64,000 bases of DNA from Lachnospiraceae bacterium (GCA_009779895.1 WRBB01000001.1:62001-126000), one strand, 5' to 3'; positions 34,062-42,948 are shown, counted from the first letter of the stretch. The notes: a model not told the origin generated them from the sequence alone. A program made the numbers and translations.

Positions 34062-35222
34062 GTGGAGATATATTTAGACAATGCAGCAACGACACAGTGT
34101 TATTTCGAAGTGGCAGAGTTGGTTTTAAAAGTTATGTGTGAGGATTACGCTAACCCCTCTTCCGTGCATTTAAAGGGTATGGAGGCGGAGCGTTATGTCA
34201 AAGACGGGAAAGCCAAATTGGCACATCGTTTAAAGGTAGAACCCAAGGAGATTATTTTCACTTCGGGAGGTACAGAGAGTGATAATCTGGCGATTCTTGG
34301 TGGTGCTTTTGCCAATCAACGGCGTGGTAAGCATTTGATTACGACTGTCATAGAGCATTCCGGTATTTTAAAGGCCATGCAACACTTGGAAGAAGTGGGT
34401 TTTCAAGTTACCTACTTGCCGGTGGATCAAGATGGTATTGTGGATTTGCAGGCTTTGCAAGAGGCTTTGCGTTTGGACACGATTTTAGTTTCTATCATGC
34501 ATGTAAACAATGAAATTGGCACGATTCAGCCCTTAGAACAAATTGGGACAATCATCAAAGATTATAATAAGCAGATTTTATTCCATAGTGATGGGGTGCA
34601 AGGTTTTGGAAAAGTTCCTATTTATCCCAAGCGCGTGAGCCTTGATTTGTATAGTGTGAGTGCGCATAAATTTCATGGGCCAAAAGGCATAGGTTTTTTG
34701 TATAAAAATGAAAAAGCAAAAATACTGCCGATTTCCTATGGTGGTGGTCAACAAGGTGGTTTTCGTGCAGGCACGGACAATGTGCCGGGGATTGCAGGTT
34801 TGGTTTTAGCCGGCGAAAAAATGTATCAAAATATGGAAGTAAACAAAGCGCATGTATGGGCGTTGAAGCAAGGTTTTATTGCCGGTTTGCAAAAGATAGA
34901 AGATGTGCGGTTTCACGGTGACTGTGTGGATCCGGATAAAAGTGTGGGGCATATTATCAGCGTTGGTTTCAAAGGGGTGCGCAGTGAAGTGCTGTTACAT
35001 GCTTTGGAAGAAAAAAAGATTTTTGTGTCAGCGGGTTCAGCCTGTTCTTCTTATAGCAAAAAAACAAGTAGTGTACTAGCCGCTCTTTCGTTGCCGGAGG
35101 GATATCAAGAGAGTACCATTCGCTTTAGTTTGAGTGAATTTACCACCAAAGAAGAAATTGACGTTACCTTAGAAACCTTATATAATGTAATACCAATGTT
35201 AAGGAAGTTTATTGCGAGGTAA
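34062..35222 (+). CDS. Cysteine desulfurase (NifS/IscS family), likely ThiI partner
   Basis: PLP enzyme releasing sulfur from cysteine as a persulfide. The PLP Lys is in SVSAHKFHGPKG near residue 204 and the mobile-loop nucleophile is in GSACSSYSKKTSS near 325; YLDNAATTQ is the usual N-terminus. The start is GTG 34062 with AAAGGAG nine bases before. It is three bases from thiI, the same pairing as nifZ-thiI of Bacillus, where a dedicated desulfurase supplies a rhodanese-less ThiI for 4-thiouridine in tRNA. The lack of an IscU gene nearby supports that role over general Fe-S assembly. Confidence 0.93.
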   Translation: MEIYLDNAATTQCYFEVAELVLKVMCEDYANPSSVHLKGMEAERYVKDGKAKLAHRLKVEPKEIIFTSGGTESDNLAILGGAFANQRRGKHLITTVIEHSGILKAMQHLEEVGFQVTYLPVDQDGIVDLQALQEALRLDTILVSIMHVNNEIGTIQPLEQIGTIIKDYNKQILFHSDGVQGFGKVPIYPKRVSLDLYSVSAHKFHGPKGIGFLYKNEKAKILPISYGGGQQGGFRAGTDNVPGIAGLVLAGEKMYQNMEVNKAHVWALKQGFIAGLQKIEDVRFHGDCVDPDKSVGHIISVGFKGVRSEVLLHALEEKKIFVSAGSACSSYSKKTSSVLAALSLPEGYQESTIRFSLSEFTTKEEIDVTLETLYNVIPMLRKFIAR

Positions 35223-35225
35223 AAG

Positions 35226-36404
35226 ATGAAACAATCATTTTTAATAAAATATGGTGAGATTGGATTAAAAGGTAAAAATCGTTATTTGTTTGAGGATGCT
35301 CTTGTTCGTCAGATTAGATATAGATTAAAAAATTTAAGTGGTGCTTTTCATGTCCACAAAGCCCAAGGCCGCATTTATGTGGATTGTGCGGAGGCTTATG
35401 ATTTTGAAGAGGTTGTAACAGGCTTGCAAAAGGTTTTTGGGATTGTGGGTGTTTGCCCTGTTTATAAAACGACAGATCAAGGTTTTGACCGATTGGCGGA
35501 AGATGTGATTGCTTTTGTACGGGAGACTTATGGTATGAGCAATCATACATTTAAGGTGGAGGCGCGTCGCAGCCGAAAAAATTATCCATTAAATTCTATG
35601 GAAATCAATTGTGATTTGGGTGGGGTGATTTTAGATGCTTTTCCTGAAATGCGGGTAGATGTGCATAATCCGGATATTATGTTGCATGTAGAAATTCGAG
35701 AGGATATTTATATATATGCAAAAATCATTCCCGGTTTGGGTGGTATGCCTGTGGGCACAAATGGAAAAGCGATGTTGTTGTTGTCCGGTGGTATTGACAG
35801 TCCGGTGGCGGGATATTTGATTGCGAAGCGTGGTGTTTCTTTGGAGGCTACTTATTTTCACGCACCCCCTTATACCAGTGAGAGAGCTAAGGAAAAGGTG
35901 GTAGATTTGGCACGTTTGATTGGAGCGTATGCCGGACCGATTAAACTAAATGTGGTAAATTTTACGGATATTCAGTTAGAAATATATGAAAAATGTCCTC
36001 ATGAAGAGCTGACCATTATTATGCGTCGTTATATGATGCGGATTGCGGAGCATTTTGCAGGGGAATCAAAGTGCTTAGGTTTGGTGACGGGCGAAAGCAT
36101 TGGCCAAGTGGCGAGTCAAACGATGCAAAGTTTATTGACAACAGATGCTGTTTGCGCGTTACCTGTGTATCGGCCTTTGATTGGTTTTGATAAACGGGAG
36201 ATTATAGAGATTGCTGAAAAAATTGACACCTATGAGACATCTATTTTGCCTTTTGAAGATTGCTGTACAATTTTTGTGGCAAAGCACCCTGTCACAAAAC
36301 CAAGGTTGGAGCGTATTGAAAAATCCGAGATATATTTGGAAGAAACCATAGACGCATTGGTGGAAAAAGCCATTCAAACGACCGAGGTGATTCATGTGCG
36401 ATAA
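35226..36404 (+). CDS. thiI: tRNA uridine 4-sulfurtransferase ThiI (rhodanese-less)
   Basis: Makes 4-thiouridine at position 8 of tRNA and may feed thiazole synthesis. Domains in order: N-terminal ferredoxin-like and THUMP region (about 1-165), then PP-loop ATPase with LLLSGGIDSPVAGYLIAKRG near residue 183. Length 392 residues: the C-terminal rhodanese domain of the E. coli enzyme is missing, as in most Gram-positive ThiI. Translationally close to the desulfurase gene (three bases apart). It ends at a hairpin shared with the convergent HPr-like gene. Confidence 0.96.
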   Translation: MKQSFLIKYGEIGLKGKNRYLFEDALVRQIRYRLKNLSGAFHVHKAQGRIYVDCAEAYDFEEVVTGLQKVFGIVGVCPVYKTTDQGFDRLAEDVIAFVRETYGMSNHTFKVEARRSRKNYPLNSMEINCDLGGVILDAFPEMRVDVHNPDIMLHVEIREDIYIYAKIIPGLGGMPVGTNGKAMLLLSGGIDSPVAGYLIAKRGVSLEATYFHAPPYTSERAKEKVVDLARLIGAYAGPIKLNVVNFTDIQLEIYEKCPHEELTIIMRRYMMRIAEHFAGESKCLGLVTGESIGQVASQTMQSLLTTDAVCALPVYRPLIGFDKREIIEIAEKIDTYETSILPFEDCCTIFVAKHPVTKPRLERIEKSEIYLEETIDALVEKAIQTTEVIHVR

Positions 36405-36416
36405 AAATGCAATAAA

Positions 36417-36448
36417 AATGAGCTACAGTATTTGTGCGGTAGCTCATT
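36417..36448. terminator. Terminator between thiI and the HPr-like gene
   Basis: A perfect 10-bp stem AATGAGCTAC (36417-36426) / GTAGCTCATT (36439-36448). The minus-strand side is followed by TTTTTATTG, so it best serves the HPr-like gene; it may be bidirectional. Confidence 0.75.
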
Positions 36449-36463
36449 GGTATGTGTGCTTTA

Positions 36464-36697
36464 TTACTTGATGATGTATGAATCCAAAATGGAAAGAATG
36501 TTGTCAACATCAGCATCGGCATGGATATTTAAATCAATCGGTTTAGAAAGGTCAAGGCTAAAGATACCCATGATAGACTTTGCGTCGATTACATATCTTC
36601 CGGAAACAAGATCAAAATCATTGTCGAATTTTGTGATATCATTTACAAATGATTTTACTTTATCAATGGAATTTAAAGAAATTTTTACAGTTTTCAT
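36464..36697 (-). CDS. HPr-like protein lacking the phosphoryl-acceptor histidine
   Basis: A 77-residue HPr-fold protein. The conserved second half is clear: GRYVIDAKSIMGIFSLDLS aligns with the HPr Ser46 region (NGKKVNAKSIMGIMSL), so the HPr kinase site is kept. The first loop, GLHARPA in HPr, is replaced and shortened (SIDKVKSF) and has no His15. It therefore cannot carry PTS phosphate but could be phosphorylated on Ser like Crh of Bacillus, a corepressor of CcpA. ATG 36697 has AGGAGG nine bases upstream. It is monocistronic with its own strong promoter. Confidence 0.82.
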   Translation of the reverse strand: MKTVKISLNSIDKVKSFVNDITKFDNDFDLVSGRYVIDAKSIMGIFSLDLSKPIDLNIHADADVDNILSILDSYIIK

Positions 36698-36749
36698 CGG
36701 TGTAGTCCTCCTATATGAGACATAAAATAATAACAATTTAATCACATTC

Positions 36750-36778
36750 ATTCTAAGTTAAAATGATAGAAAAGTCAA
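36750..36778 (-). promoter_or_regulatory. Promoter of the HPr-like gene
   Basis: Minus strand TTGACT (36778-36773), 17-base spacer, TAGAAT (36755-36750), about 50 bases upstream of the start codon. Confidence 0.75.
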
Positions 36779-36816
36779 GAAACAAAAAGAAACTTAGCAA
36801 TTTAAGGAAATAGGAA

Positions 36817-38127
36817 ATGAAAAAACTAAAAAAAGTCGCAATTCATAACTTGGGTTGTAAAGTTAATTCATATGAGGCTGCGGCGATGCAGGAAAGTATA
36901 GAACAAGCTGGTTATGAGATTGTACCTTTTGTTACGGTTGCAGATGTTTATATTGTGAATACCTGTACGGTGACCAATATTGCAAGCCGAAAGTCACGGC
37001 AAATGTTGCACAAAGCCAGAAAGATGAATTCTGAGGCGATTATTGTGGCAGCAGGTTGTTATGTGCATACCGCAGAGCAGGAAAATACGATTGCAGATGT
37101 GGTTGATGTAATGATTGGGAACAACAAAAAGCAGGACTTACCGGCAATATTACGGGCTATGGAAAAACGTGATAAGACAGATTGTGTTTATAAGGCTGTG
37201 GTTGATATCAATACCACGCAGGAATATGAGCCCTTGAAAATTTCCAAGCCTCGTGCACATACCCGTGTGAATATTAAAATTCAAGATGGTTGTAATCAAT
37301 TTTGCTCTTATTGTATTATTCCGATGGTGCGTGGACGTGTGCGAAGCCGGGCATTGAGTGAAGTTGTTTCAGAAGTAAAAGAACTGGCGGCAAGTGGTTG
37401 CCGGGAAGTTGTTTTGACAGGGATTCATCTAAGTTCTTATGGTACGGATTTTGATGATGCGTCGCATTTGTTGGCTTTGATACAAGCCATTCATCGGGTG
37501 GAGGGAATCTGCCGCATTCGTGTTGGTTCTTTAGAGCCGGGTATTATAACAAAGAGTTTTGTGGAAGGTCTAACGAAGTTGGAAAAGTTTTGTCCGCATT
37601 TTCATTTATCTTTACAAAGTGGTTGTGATGAAACCTTGAAGCGGATGAACCGTCATTATACTACAAAAACGTATTGGAAAAAATGTCAATTGTTGCGTCG
37701 GTATTTTGAACATCCGGCCATTACCACGGATATAATCGTAGGATTTCCGGGAGAAACAGAGGAAGAATTTCGGCAAACAAAGGCGTTTATTGATGAAATA
37801 GATTTTTACAAAACGCATATCTTCAAATATTCACGTCGTGTCGGAACAAAAGCAGCGACGATGCCAAATCAAGTGCCTTCTCGGACGAGTGGCAAGCGTA
37901 GCAAAGAACTGATTCAATTGGGAGAAATAAAGCAAAAAGCCTTTGAAACCTATTATATAGGCAAAGAGGTAGCAGTTTTGGTAGAAGATAAAATGGATGC
38001 GACAAAAGGCGTGTATCAAGTCGGATATACCAAAGAATATGTAAAAATTCGTATAGATGCCAAAAAAAATTTGCATAATCAGGTGGTTTCCGTGCATATT
38101 CAAGAAGAATCTCAAATTGTCCATTGA
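36817..38127 (+). CDS. mtaB: tRNA (N6-threonylcarbamoyladenosine(37)-C2)-methylthiotransferase MtaB
   Basis: Converts t6A37 to ms2t6A37 in tRNA. The N-terminal UPF0004 domain keeps three cluster cysteines (HNLGCKVN, NTCTVT, AAGCYV), the radical-SAM core has CNQFCSYCIIP near residue 155, and a C-terminal TRAM-like domain follows. The motif HNLGCKVNSYE and the 436-residue length indicate MtaB rather than MiaB or RimO. AAGGAAAT precedes ATG 36817. It is divergent from the HPr-like gene. Confidence 0.94.
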   Translation: MKKLKKVAIHNLGCKVNSYEAAAMQESIEQAGYEIVPFVTVADVYIVNTCTVTNIASRKSRQMLHKARKMNSEAIIVAAGCYVHTAEQENTIADVVDVMIGNNKKQDLPAILRAMEKRDKTDCVYKAVVDINTTQEYEPLKISKPRAHTRVNIKIQDGCNQFCSYCIIPMVRGRVRSRALSEVVSEVKELAASGCREVVLTGIHLSSYGTDFDDASHLLALIQAIHRVEGICRIRVGSLEPGIITKSFVEGLTKLEKFCPHFHLSLQSGCDETLKRMNRHYTTKTYWKKCQLLRRYFEHPAITTDIIVGFPGETEEEFRQTKAFIDEIDFYKTHIFKYSRRVGTKAATMPNQVPSRTSGKRSKELIQLGEIKQKAFETYYIGKEVAVLVEDKMDATKGVYQVGYTKEYVKIRIDAKKNLHNQVVSVHIQEESQIVH

Positions 38128-38182
38128 TTTTTTATATGCTAGGCATTAGAATGAAAAGTAGTATAAATTGGAGGAGAAATAA

Positions 38183-38446
38183 ATGAGCGACTTAAGCAAT
38201 ACCCAATTTTTTAAGGTTGAGCCGGGTTTACAGATATCGGCAAAAGATATTCTTGAAATTGTTTTTAAAGCATTGGAAGAAAAAGGTTACAATCCGGTTA
38301 ATCAAATCGTTGGTTATATTATGTCAGGGGATCCCACTTACATAACCAGTCACAACGGTGCGAGGAGTTTGGTGATGAAAGTGGAACGTGATGAGTTGGT
38401 GGAGGAGTTGTTAAAATCCTATATTGAAAATCACTCTTGGGAATAG
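38183..38446 (+). CDS. ireB: IreB-family regulatory phosphoprotein
   Basis: An 87-residue protein of the UPF0297/DUF965 family: [20 protein letters not shown], with the Thr near the N-terminus that IreK-type kinases phosphorylate in Enterococcus, then [27 protein letters not shown] precedes ATG 38183. It forms the conserved string ireB-ruvX-DUF1292 (yrzL-yrrK-yrzB in Bacillus), with ruvX starting three bases later. The usual upstream neighbour alaS is missing; mtaB takes its place. Confidence 0.95.
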   Translation: MSDLSNTQFFKVEPGLQISAKDILEIVFKALEEKGYNPVNQIVGYIMSGDPTYITSHNGARSLVMKVERDELVEELLKSYIENHSWE

Positions 38447-38449
38447 TAG

Positions 38450-38878
38450 ATGAAACGGATTTTAGGACTGGACTATGGCAGCAAAACGGTTGGGGTGGCA
38501 ATCAGTGACCCTTTGGGTATTACTGCCCAAGGTTTGGAAACCATTACACGGAAAGAAGAAAATAAGTTACGCAGAACATGCGCTCGGATTGAAGCTTTGA
38601 TTGCAGAGTATGATGTTGAGACCATTGTTTTGGGTTTGCCTAAGCACATGAACAATGATGTTGGCGAACGTGGTGAGCGGGTTTTGGTTTTTAAAGAGAT
38701 GTTAGAACGCAGAACTGCTTTGGAAGTTGTTTTGTGGGATGAACGATTATCAACTGTTTCAGCGAACCGAACGCTTATGGAGATGCATGTTCGTCGTGAG
38801 GATCGAAAGCAGTATGTAGATAAGATTGCTGCTGTTTTTATTTTACAGGGATATCTGCAATCAAAAGGAAACAAATAA
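38450..38878 (+). CDS. ruvX: RuvX/YqgF-family Holliday junction resolvase-like nuclease
   Basis: A 142-residue RNase H-fold protein, also implicated in 16S rRNA pre-processing. The first catalytic Asp is in [37 protein letters not shown] (Glu) and a C-terminal [15 protein letters not shown] (Asp) complete the site. It sits three bases after ireB and ten before the DUF1292 gene. Confidence 0.95.
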   Translation: MKRILGLDYGSKTVGVAISDPLGITAQGLETITRKEENKLRRTCARIEALIAEYDVETIVLGLPKHMNNDVGERGERVLVFKEMLERRTALEVVLWDERLSTVSANRTLMEMHVRREDRKQYVDKIAAVFILQGYLQSKGNK

Positions 38879-38888
38879 GGAAACGAAT

Positions 38889-39152
38889 ATGGAAAAAGTC
38901 ACATTTACCTTGGATAATCAAGAGGGAAGCGTTGAATTTTATGTTCTGGAGCAAACAAAGCTAGGCGGCTTTGTCTATTTGTTGGTGACCGAATCAGCAG
39001 AAGATGAAGATGGCGAGTGTTTGATTTTGAAAGGAACAGGGGTTGATTCAAGTTTCGAGGAGATTTATGAGGTTGTGGAAGATGACGCCGAGCTACTGGC
39101 AGTATCTAAGGTTTTTGAAGAACTGCTGGAGGACGTGGACATCGAAATATAA
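38889..39152 (+). CDS. DUF1292-family small acidic protein
   Basis: An 87-residue acidic protein: VTFTLDNQEGSVEFYVLEQTKLGG followed by LVTESAEDEDGECLILK, typical of DUF1292 (YrzB). The function is unknown; it is nearly always encoded after ruvX. I chose ATG 38889 after AAGGAAACG; an in-frame ATG at 38826 lies inside ruvX. Confidence 0.93.
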   Translation: MEKVTFTLDNQEGSVEFYVLEQTKLGGFVYLLVTESAEDEDGECLILKGTGVDSSFEEIYEVVEDDAELLAVSKVFEELLEDVDIEI

Positions 39153-39173
39153 AAAAATGGAGGAAATTAGATT

Positions 39174-40838
39174 TTGAAAAAAAAGTATACAGGAAAATTG
39201 CGAATCGTGCCCTTGGGAGGTTTAGAGCAGATTGGCATGAATATTACTGCGTTCGAATTTGAAGACAGTATTATTGTTGTGGATTGCGGTTTGGCATTTC
39301 CGGAAGATGACATGTTGGGTATAGACCTGGTGATTCCCGATGTCACTTATTTAAAGGATCGGATGGATAAGGTGAAAGGTTTTGTGATTACCCACGGACA
39401 TGAGGACCACATTGGTGCCTTGCCTTATGTATTAAAAGATGTCAACGTGCCTATTTACACCACTAAGTTGACCATGGGTTTGATTGAAAATAAATTAAAA
39501 GAGCACAATTTGATGCGATCCACCAAACGAAAAGTAGTTTGTCATGGGCAGTCAATCAATTTAGGCGATTTTCGCATTGAGTTTATTAAGACAAATCATA
39601 GTATTCAGGATGCGTCGTCCCTGGCGATTTTTTCACCGGCCGGCACGGTGATTCATACCGGCGACTTTAAGGTGGATTATACGCCGGTGTTTGGTGATGC
39701 CATAGACTTGCAAAGGCTTGCGGAACTAGGCAAAAAGGGAGTTTTGGCTTTGATGTCAGACAGTACCAATGCGGAGCGAAAAGGCTTTACTCAGTCTGAA
39801 AAAACAGTGGGTATTACCTTTGATCATATTTTTGCAGAGCATCAGGGGACACGGATTATTATTGCTACCTTTGCTTCAAATGTAGACAGGGTGCAACAAG
39901 TCATCAATTCAGCTTATAAATATGGGAGAAAAGTGGTAGTGGAGGGGCGTAGTATGGTGAATACCATTGGTACAGCCTCAGAGTTGGGTTATTTGGATAT
40001 ACCGGAAAATACCCTGATTGAGATAGAGAAGATACATAACTATCCGCCGGAGAAATTGGTTTTGATTACGACGGGAAGTCAAGGTGAATCTATGGCAGCC
40101 TTATCTCGTATGGCGGCAGATGTACATCGTAAGGTAACCATTGAGCCGACGGATACTATTATTTTTAGTTCGACACCGATACCGGGTAATGAAAAGTCGG
40201 TTTCGAAAGTAATTAATGAACTTTCAGCCAAAGGAGCAGAGGTTATTTTTCAAGATGCGCATGTTTCCGGACATGCTTGTCAGGAAGAATTGAAATTAAT
40301 CTATGCTTTGGTGAAACCGAAATATGCCTTGCCTGTTCATGGTGAGTTCCGTCATTTAAAAGCAAATGCCGGATTGGCGGAGTCCTTGGGGATTCCAAAA
40401 GAAAATGTTTTTATCATTCAAAGCGGTGATGTGTTGGAGCTCAGTCAAGACGAAGCAAAAGTAGTGGATCATGTTCATACAGGTGCCATTTTGGTAGATG
40501 GTTTGGGTGTTGGTGATGTAGGAAATATTGTTTTGCGTGACCGGCAGCATTTGGCAGAGGATGGTATTATGATTGTGGTTCTTGCTTTAGAGAGGAAAAC
40601 AAAGCGTTTGTTGTCCGGACCGGATATTGTTTCGCGTGGTTTTGTATATGTGCGGGAATCAGAGGCTTTGATGGAAGAGGCGAAGCAGGTGATGGCGGAA
40701 AGTTTAGAAAAAACATTGGCCGGTAAAAATATAGATTGGAATAAAATCAAAATGGTAATTCGGGATACCATGAATGATTTCATTTGGAAAAAAACGAAGC
40801 GGAAGCCGATGATTATACCAATTATTATGGATGTGTAG
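39174..40838 (+). CDS. rnj: Ribonuclease J
   Basis: Metallo-beta-lactamase/beta-CASP RNase with 5'-3' exo- and endonuclease activity, central to mRNA turnover in Gram-positives. The metal site THGHEDHIGALPYVL is near residue 74; SDSTNAERKGFT, the beta-CASP region and PVHGEFRHL follow, then the C-terminal domain. The start is TTG 39174 with GGAGG about ten bases upstream; 554 residues fits. Which paralogue (J1 or J2) cannot be told. It lies between the DUF1292 gene and trmR. Confidence 0.96.
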   Translation: MKKKYTGKLRIVPLGGLEQIGMNITAFEFEDSIIVVDCGLAFPEDDMLGIDLVIPDVTYLKDRMDKVKGFVITHGHEDHIGALPYVLKDVNVPIYTTKLTMGLIENKLKEHNLMRSTKRKVVCHGQSINLGDFRIEFIKTNHSIQDASSLAIFSPAGTVIHTGDFKVDYTPVFGDAIDLQRLAELGKKGVLALMSDSTNAERKGFTQSEKTVGITFDHIFAEHQGTRIIIATFASNVDRVQQVINSAYKYGRKVVVEGRSMVNTIGTASELGYLDIPENTLIEIEKIHNYPPEKLVLITTGSQGESMAALSRMAADVHRKVTIEPTDTIIFSSTPIPGNEKSVSKVINELSAKGAEVIFQDAHVSGHACQEELKLIYALVKPKYALPVHGEFRHLKANAGLAESLGIPKENVFIIQSGDVLELSQDEAKVVDHVHTGAILVDGLGVGDVGNIVLRDRQHLAEDGIMIVVLALERKTKRLLSGPDIVSRGFVYVRESEALMEEAKQVMAESLEKTLAGKNIDWNKIKMVIRDTMNDFIWKKTKRKPMIIPIIMDV

Positions 40839-40841
40839 AAT

Positions 40842-41492
40842 ATGGATATGCCAGATAGACGTAAGCGTACATTTATCCATGCATTAGAGACAGAGAATAG
40901 TGAACTGCTGGAAGAAATAGAAGCACAGGCTTTGGTTGACCGAATTCCGATTATTCGCAAAGAAACCCAGAGCCTTTTGAAAGTTCTTTTGGTCATGCAA
41001 AAACCTATGCGCATTCTTGAAGTTGGGACGGCGGTAGGTTTCTCTGCTTTGTTGATGAGTGAAAATGTATCAAAGGATTGTCATATTACGACGATTGAAA
41101 ATTATGACAAAAGAATACCGGTGGCTTTGGAAAACTTCAGACGTATGGGAAAGGAAAAGCAAATTAGCCTTTTGCAAGGGGATGCAAGAGAAGTATTAAA
41201 AGATATTACGGGTTCTTTTGATTTTATTTTTATGGATGCAGCCAAAGGTCAGTATTTGCATTACTTTCCGGAGATAATGCGTTTGTTAAGCCCGGAAGGT
41301 GTTTTGCTGTCGGACAATGTACTACAAGACGGTACCGTATTGGAATCACGTTATGCCATCAAAAAACGCAATCGAACCATTCATAGTCGTATGCGTGAAT
41401 ATTTGTATTTATTAAAGCATCATGAGGCGTTAACGACCTCCATCATACCAATTGGGGATGGTGTTGCTTTGAGTGTGAGAAAGAAGGGATAG
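40842..41492 (+). CDS. trmR: tRNA 5-hydroxyuridine methyltransferase-like O-methyltransferase (TrmR/YrrM)
   Basis: A class I SAM methyltransferase of 216 residues (COMT-like): ILEVGTAVGFSALLMSE is motif I near residue 62, then GDAREVL and FDFIFMDAAKGQY. It is followed after three bases by a U32-type protein. That pair matches Bacillus yrrM-yrrN/O, where TrhP hydroxylates U34 and TrmR methylates it to 5-methoxyuridine. The function is inferred from this context; the fold alone would allow other substrates. Confidence 0.85.
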   Translation: MDMPDRRKRTFIHALETENSELLEEIEAQALVDRIPIIRKETQSLLKVLLVMQKPMRILEVGTAVGFSALLMSENVSKDCHITTIENYDKRIPVALENFRRMGKEKQISLLQGDAREVLKDITGSFDFIFMDAAKGQYLHYFPEIMRLLSPEGVLLSDNVLQDGTVLESRYAIKKRNRTIHSRMREYLYLLKHHEALTTSIIPIGDGVALSVRKKG

Positions 41493-41495
41493 TTT

Positions 41496-42734
41496 ATGAG
41501 AAAGAGCCCTGAATTGTTGGTTCCTGCCGGGAGCTTAGAAGTATTAAAAACAGCCGTTATATTTGGTGCGGATGCGGTTTATATTGGTGGTGCGTCTTTT
41601 GGTTTACGTGCCAAGGCAAAAAATTTTACCGGGGAAGAAATGAGGACGGGAATAGAGTTTGCCCATCAACAGGGTGCAAAAGTGTATATTACAGCGAATA
41701 TATTGGCCCATAACAGGGATATTCCGGAGGTCCGCAGATATTTCCAAGAGATAAAAGAAATGGGCCCGGATGGGCTTATTATTGCAGATCCGGGGGTATT
41801 TCAAATTGCCTTAGAAGAATGTCCTGAAATAGAGCGGCATATTAGTACCCAAGCAAACAATACCAATGTTGCAACCTTTGATTTTTGGCATAAAATGGGA
41901 GCGAGCCGTGTGGTGACGGCTCGGGAATTGACTTTAGATGAGATAAAAGAAATACGAGCCAATGTTTCAAAGGAGTTGGAAATCGAAACATTTGTGCATG
42001 GGGCTATGTGTATTTCTTATTCCGGTCGTTGTTTGTTGAGCAATTATTTTACCAATCGGGATGCCAATCGAGGGGCTTGTACCCATCCTTGCCGTTGGAA
42101 ATATTATTTGGTGGAAGAAACCAGACCAAATGAATTTATGCCTGTGTATGAAAATGAGAGAGGCACTTATATTTTTAATGCAAAGGATTTATGTATGATT
42201 GCGCACATTCCGGCTCTAATCGAAAGTGGCATTGATAGCTTTAAGATAGAGGGGCGTATGAAAAATGCTTTATATGTGGCGACCGTTGCCAGAACCTATC
42301 GTAAAGCGATAGATGACTATTTGCAGAAACCGGAGATTTATGAGAGAAATATGCCTTGGTACCAAGAGCAGATTGCCAATTGTACCTATCGTCAGTTTAC
42401 GACAGGGTTTTTCTTTGGAAACCAGGATGAAAATGCTCAGATTTATAATCAAAATACCTATGAGAAAAATTATACCTATTTGGGTATTGTGGAAGAATAT
42501 TTGGAAGCGGGTGAATATGCAGGTTTTATTTTTTTAGAACAACGAAATAAATTTTCTGTTGGTGAAACCATCGAAATTATGAAACCGGATGGGCAAAATA
42601 TTAAAACGAAAGTGCAAGGAATTATCAATGAAGCAGGTGAGGAACAGGAAAGTTGCCCTCATTCGAAACAGAAATTATTTGTAAAACTAGATCAGGCAGC
42701 TGTCCAATATGACATTTTGCGTCGGGCAGAATAA
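41496..42734 (+). CDS. U32-family protein, likely tRNA U34 hydroxylation protein TrhP
   Basis: A 412-residue U32 protein of the TrhP/YrrO type (long annotated as a collagenase-like peptidase). Motifs: ELLVPAGSLEVLKTAVIFGADAVYIGG at the N-terminus, HGAMCISYSGRCLLSNY and CTHPCRWKYY supplying four conserved cysteines likely binding an Fe-S cluster, and SFKIEGRMK. Bacillus has two adjacent copies; only one is here. With trmR it would form mo5U34 from prephenate-derived chemistry, as known for TrhP. It ends at a strong terminator. Confidence 0.87.
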   Translation: MRKSPELLVPAGSLEVLKTAVIFGADAVYIGGASFGLRAKAKNFTGEEMRTGIEFAHQQGAKVYITANILAHNRDIPEVRRYFQEIKEMGPDGLIIADPGVFQIALEECPEIERHISTQANNTNVATFDFWHKMGASRVVTARELTLDEIKEIRANVSKELEIETFVHGAMCISYSGRCLLSNYFTNRDANRGACTHPCRWKYYLVEETRPNEFMPVYENERGTYIFNAKDLCMIAHIPALIESGIDSFKIEGRMKNALYVATVARTYRKAIDDYLQKPEIYERNMPWYQEQIANCTYRQFTTGFFFGNQDENAQIYNQNTYEKNYTYLGIVEEYLEAGEYAGFIFLEQRNKFSVGETIEIMKPDGQNIKTKVQGIINEAGEEQESCPHSKQKLFVKLDQAAVQYDILRRAE

Positions 42735-42740
42735 AAATGG

Positions 42741-42768
42741 TTGACAAAGATTTAGGAAGTGATAAGAT
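42741..42768 (+). promoter_or_regulatory. Candidate comM promoter overlapping the trhP terminator
   Basis: TTGACA (42741-42746), 16-base spacer, TAAGAT (42763-42768). The -10 overlaps the first bases of the terminator stem, so a transcript starting near 42775 would lack most of the 5' arm and escape termination. Confidence 0.45.
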
Positions 42769-42811
42769 AGGGGATGCAGTAAAGATACATAGCTGCATTC
42801 CCTATTTTTTT
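42767..42811 (+). terminator. Terminator after the trmR-trhP pair
   Basis: ATAGGGGATGCAG (42767-42779) pairs over 13 bases with CTGCATTCCCTAT (42793-42805), one G-U, followed by TTTTTTT. Confidence 0.9.
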
Positions 42812-42850
42812 AGAGAAATCGTTCTCTGGAAAAATTCGACCGATTCGGTC
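42812..42850 (+). repeat. Two small hairpins in the comM leader
   Basis: AGAGAA-ATCG-TTCTCT (42812-42827) and GACCG-ATT-CGGTC (42838-42850). A second CATTCCC (42854-42860) could compete for GGGGATG of the upstream stem. The purpose is unknown. Confidence 0.4.
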
Positions 42851-42894
42851 AGGCATTCCCATAAAGTTTATGTAGGAAAAGAAAAAGGAGCGTA

Positions 42895-42948
42895 ATGGAG
42901 GAGGAAAAAATGTATGGCATTTGGAACAGTATTATCTGCTATGATTGA
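42895..42948 (+). CDS. Possible 17-residue micro-ORF overlapping the comM start
   Basis: ATG 42895 has AAGGAG four bases upstream and runs 17 codons (MEEEKMYGIWNSIICYD) to TGA at 42946-42948, in a different frame across the comM start at 42914. Its codons include the GGAGGAGG of comM. It may be fortuitous; if translated it would affect comM initiation. Confidence 0.2.
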   Translation: MEEEKMYGIWNSIICYD

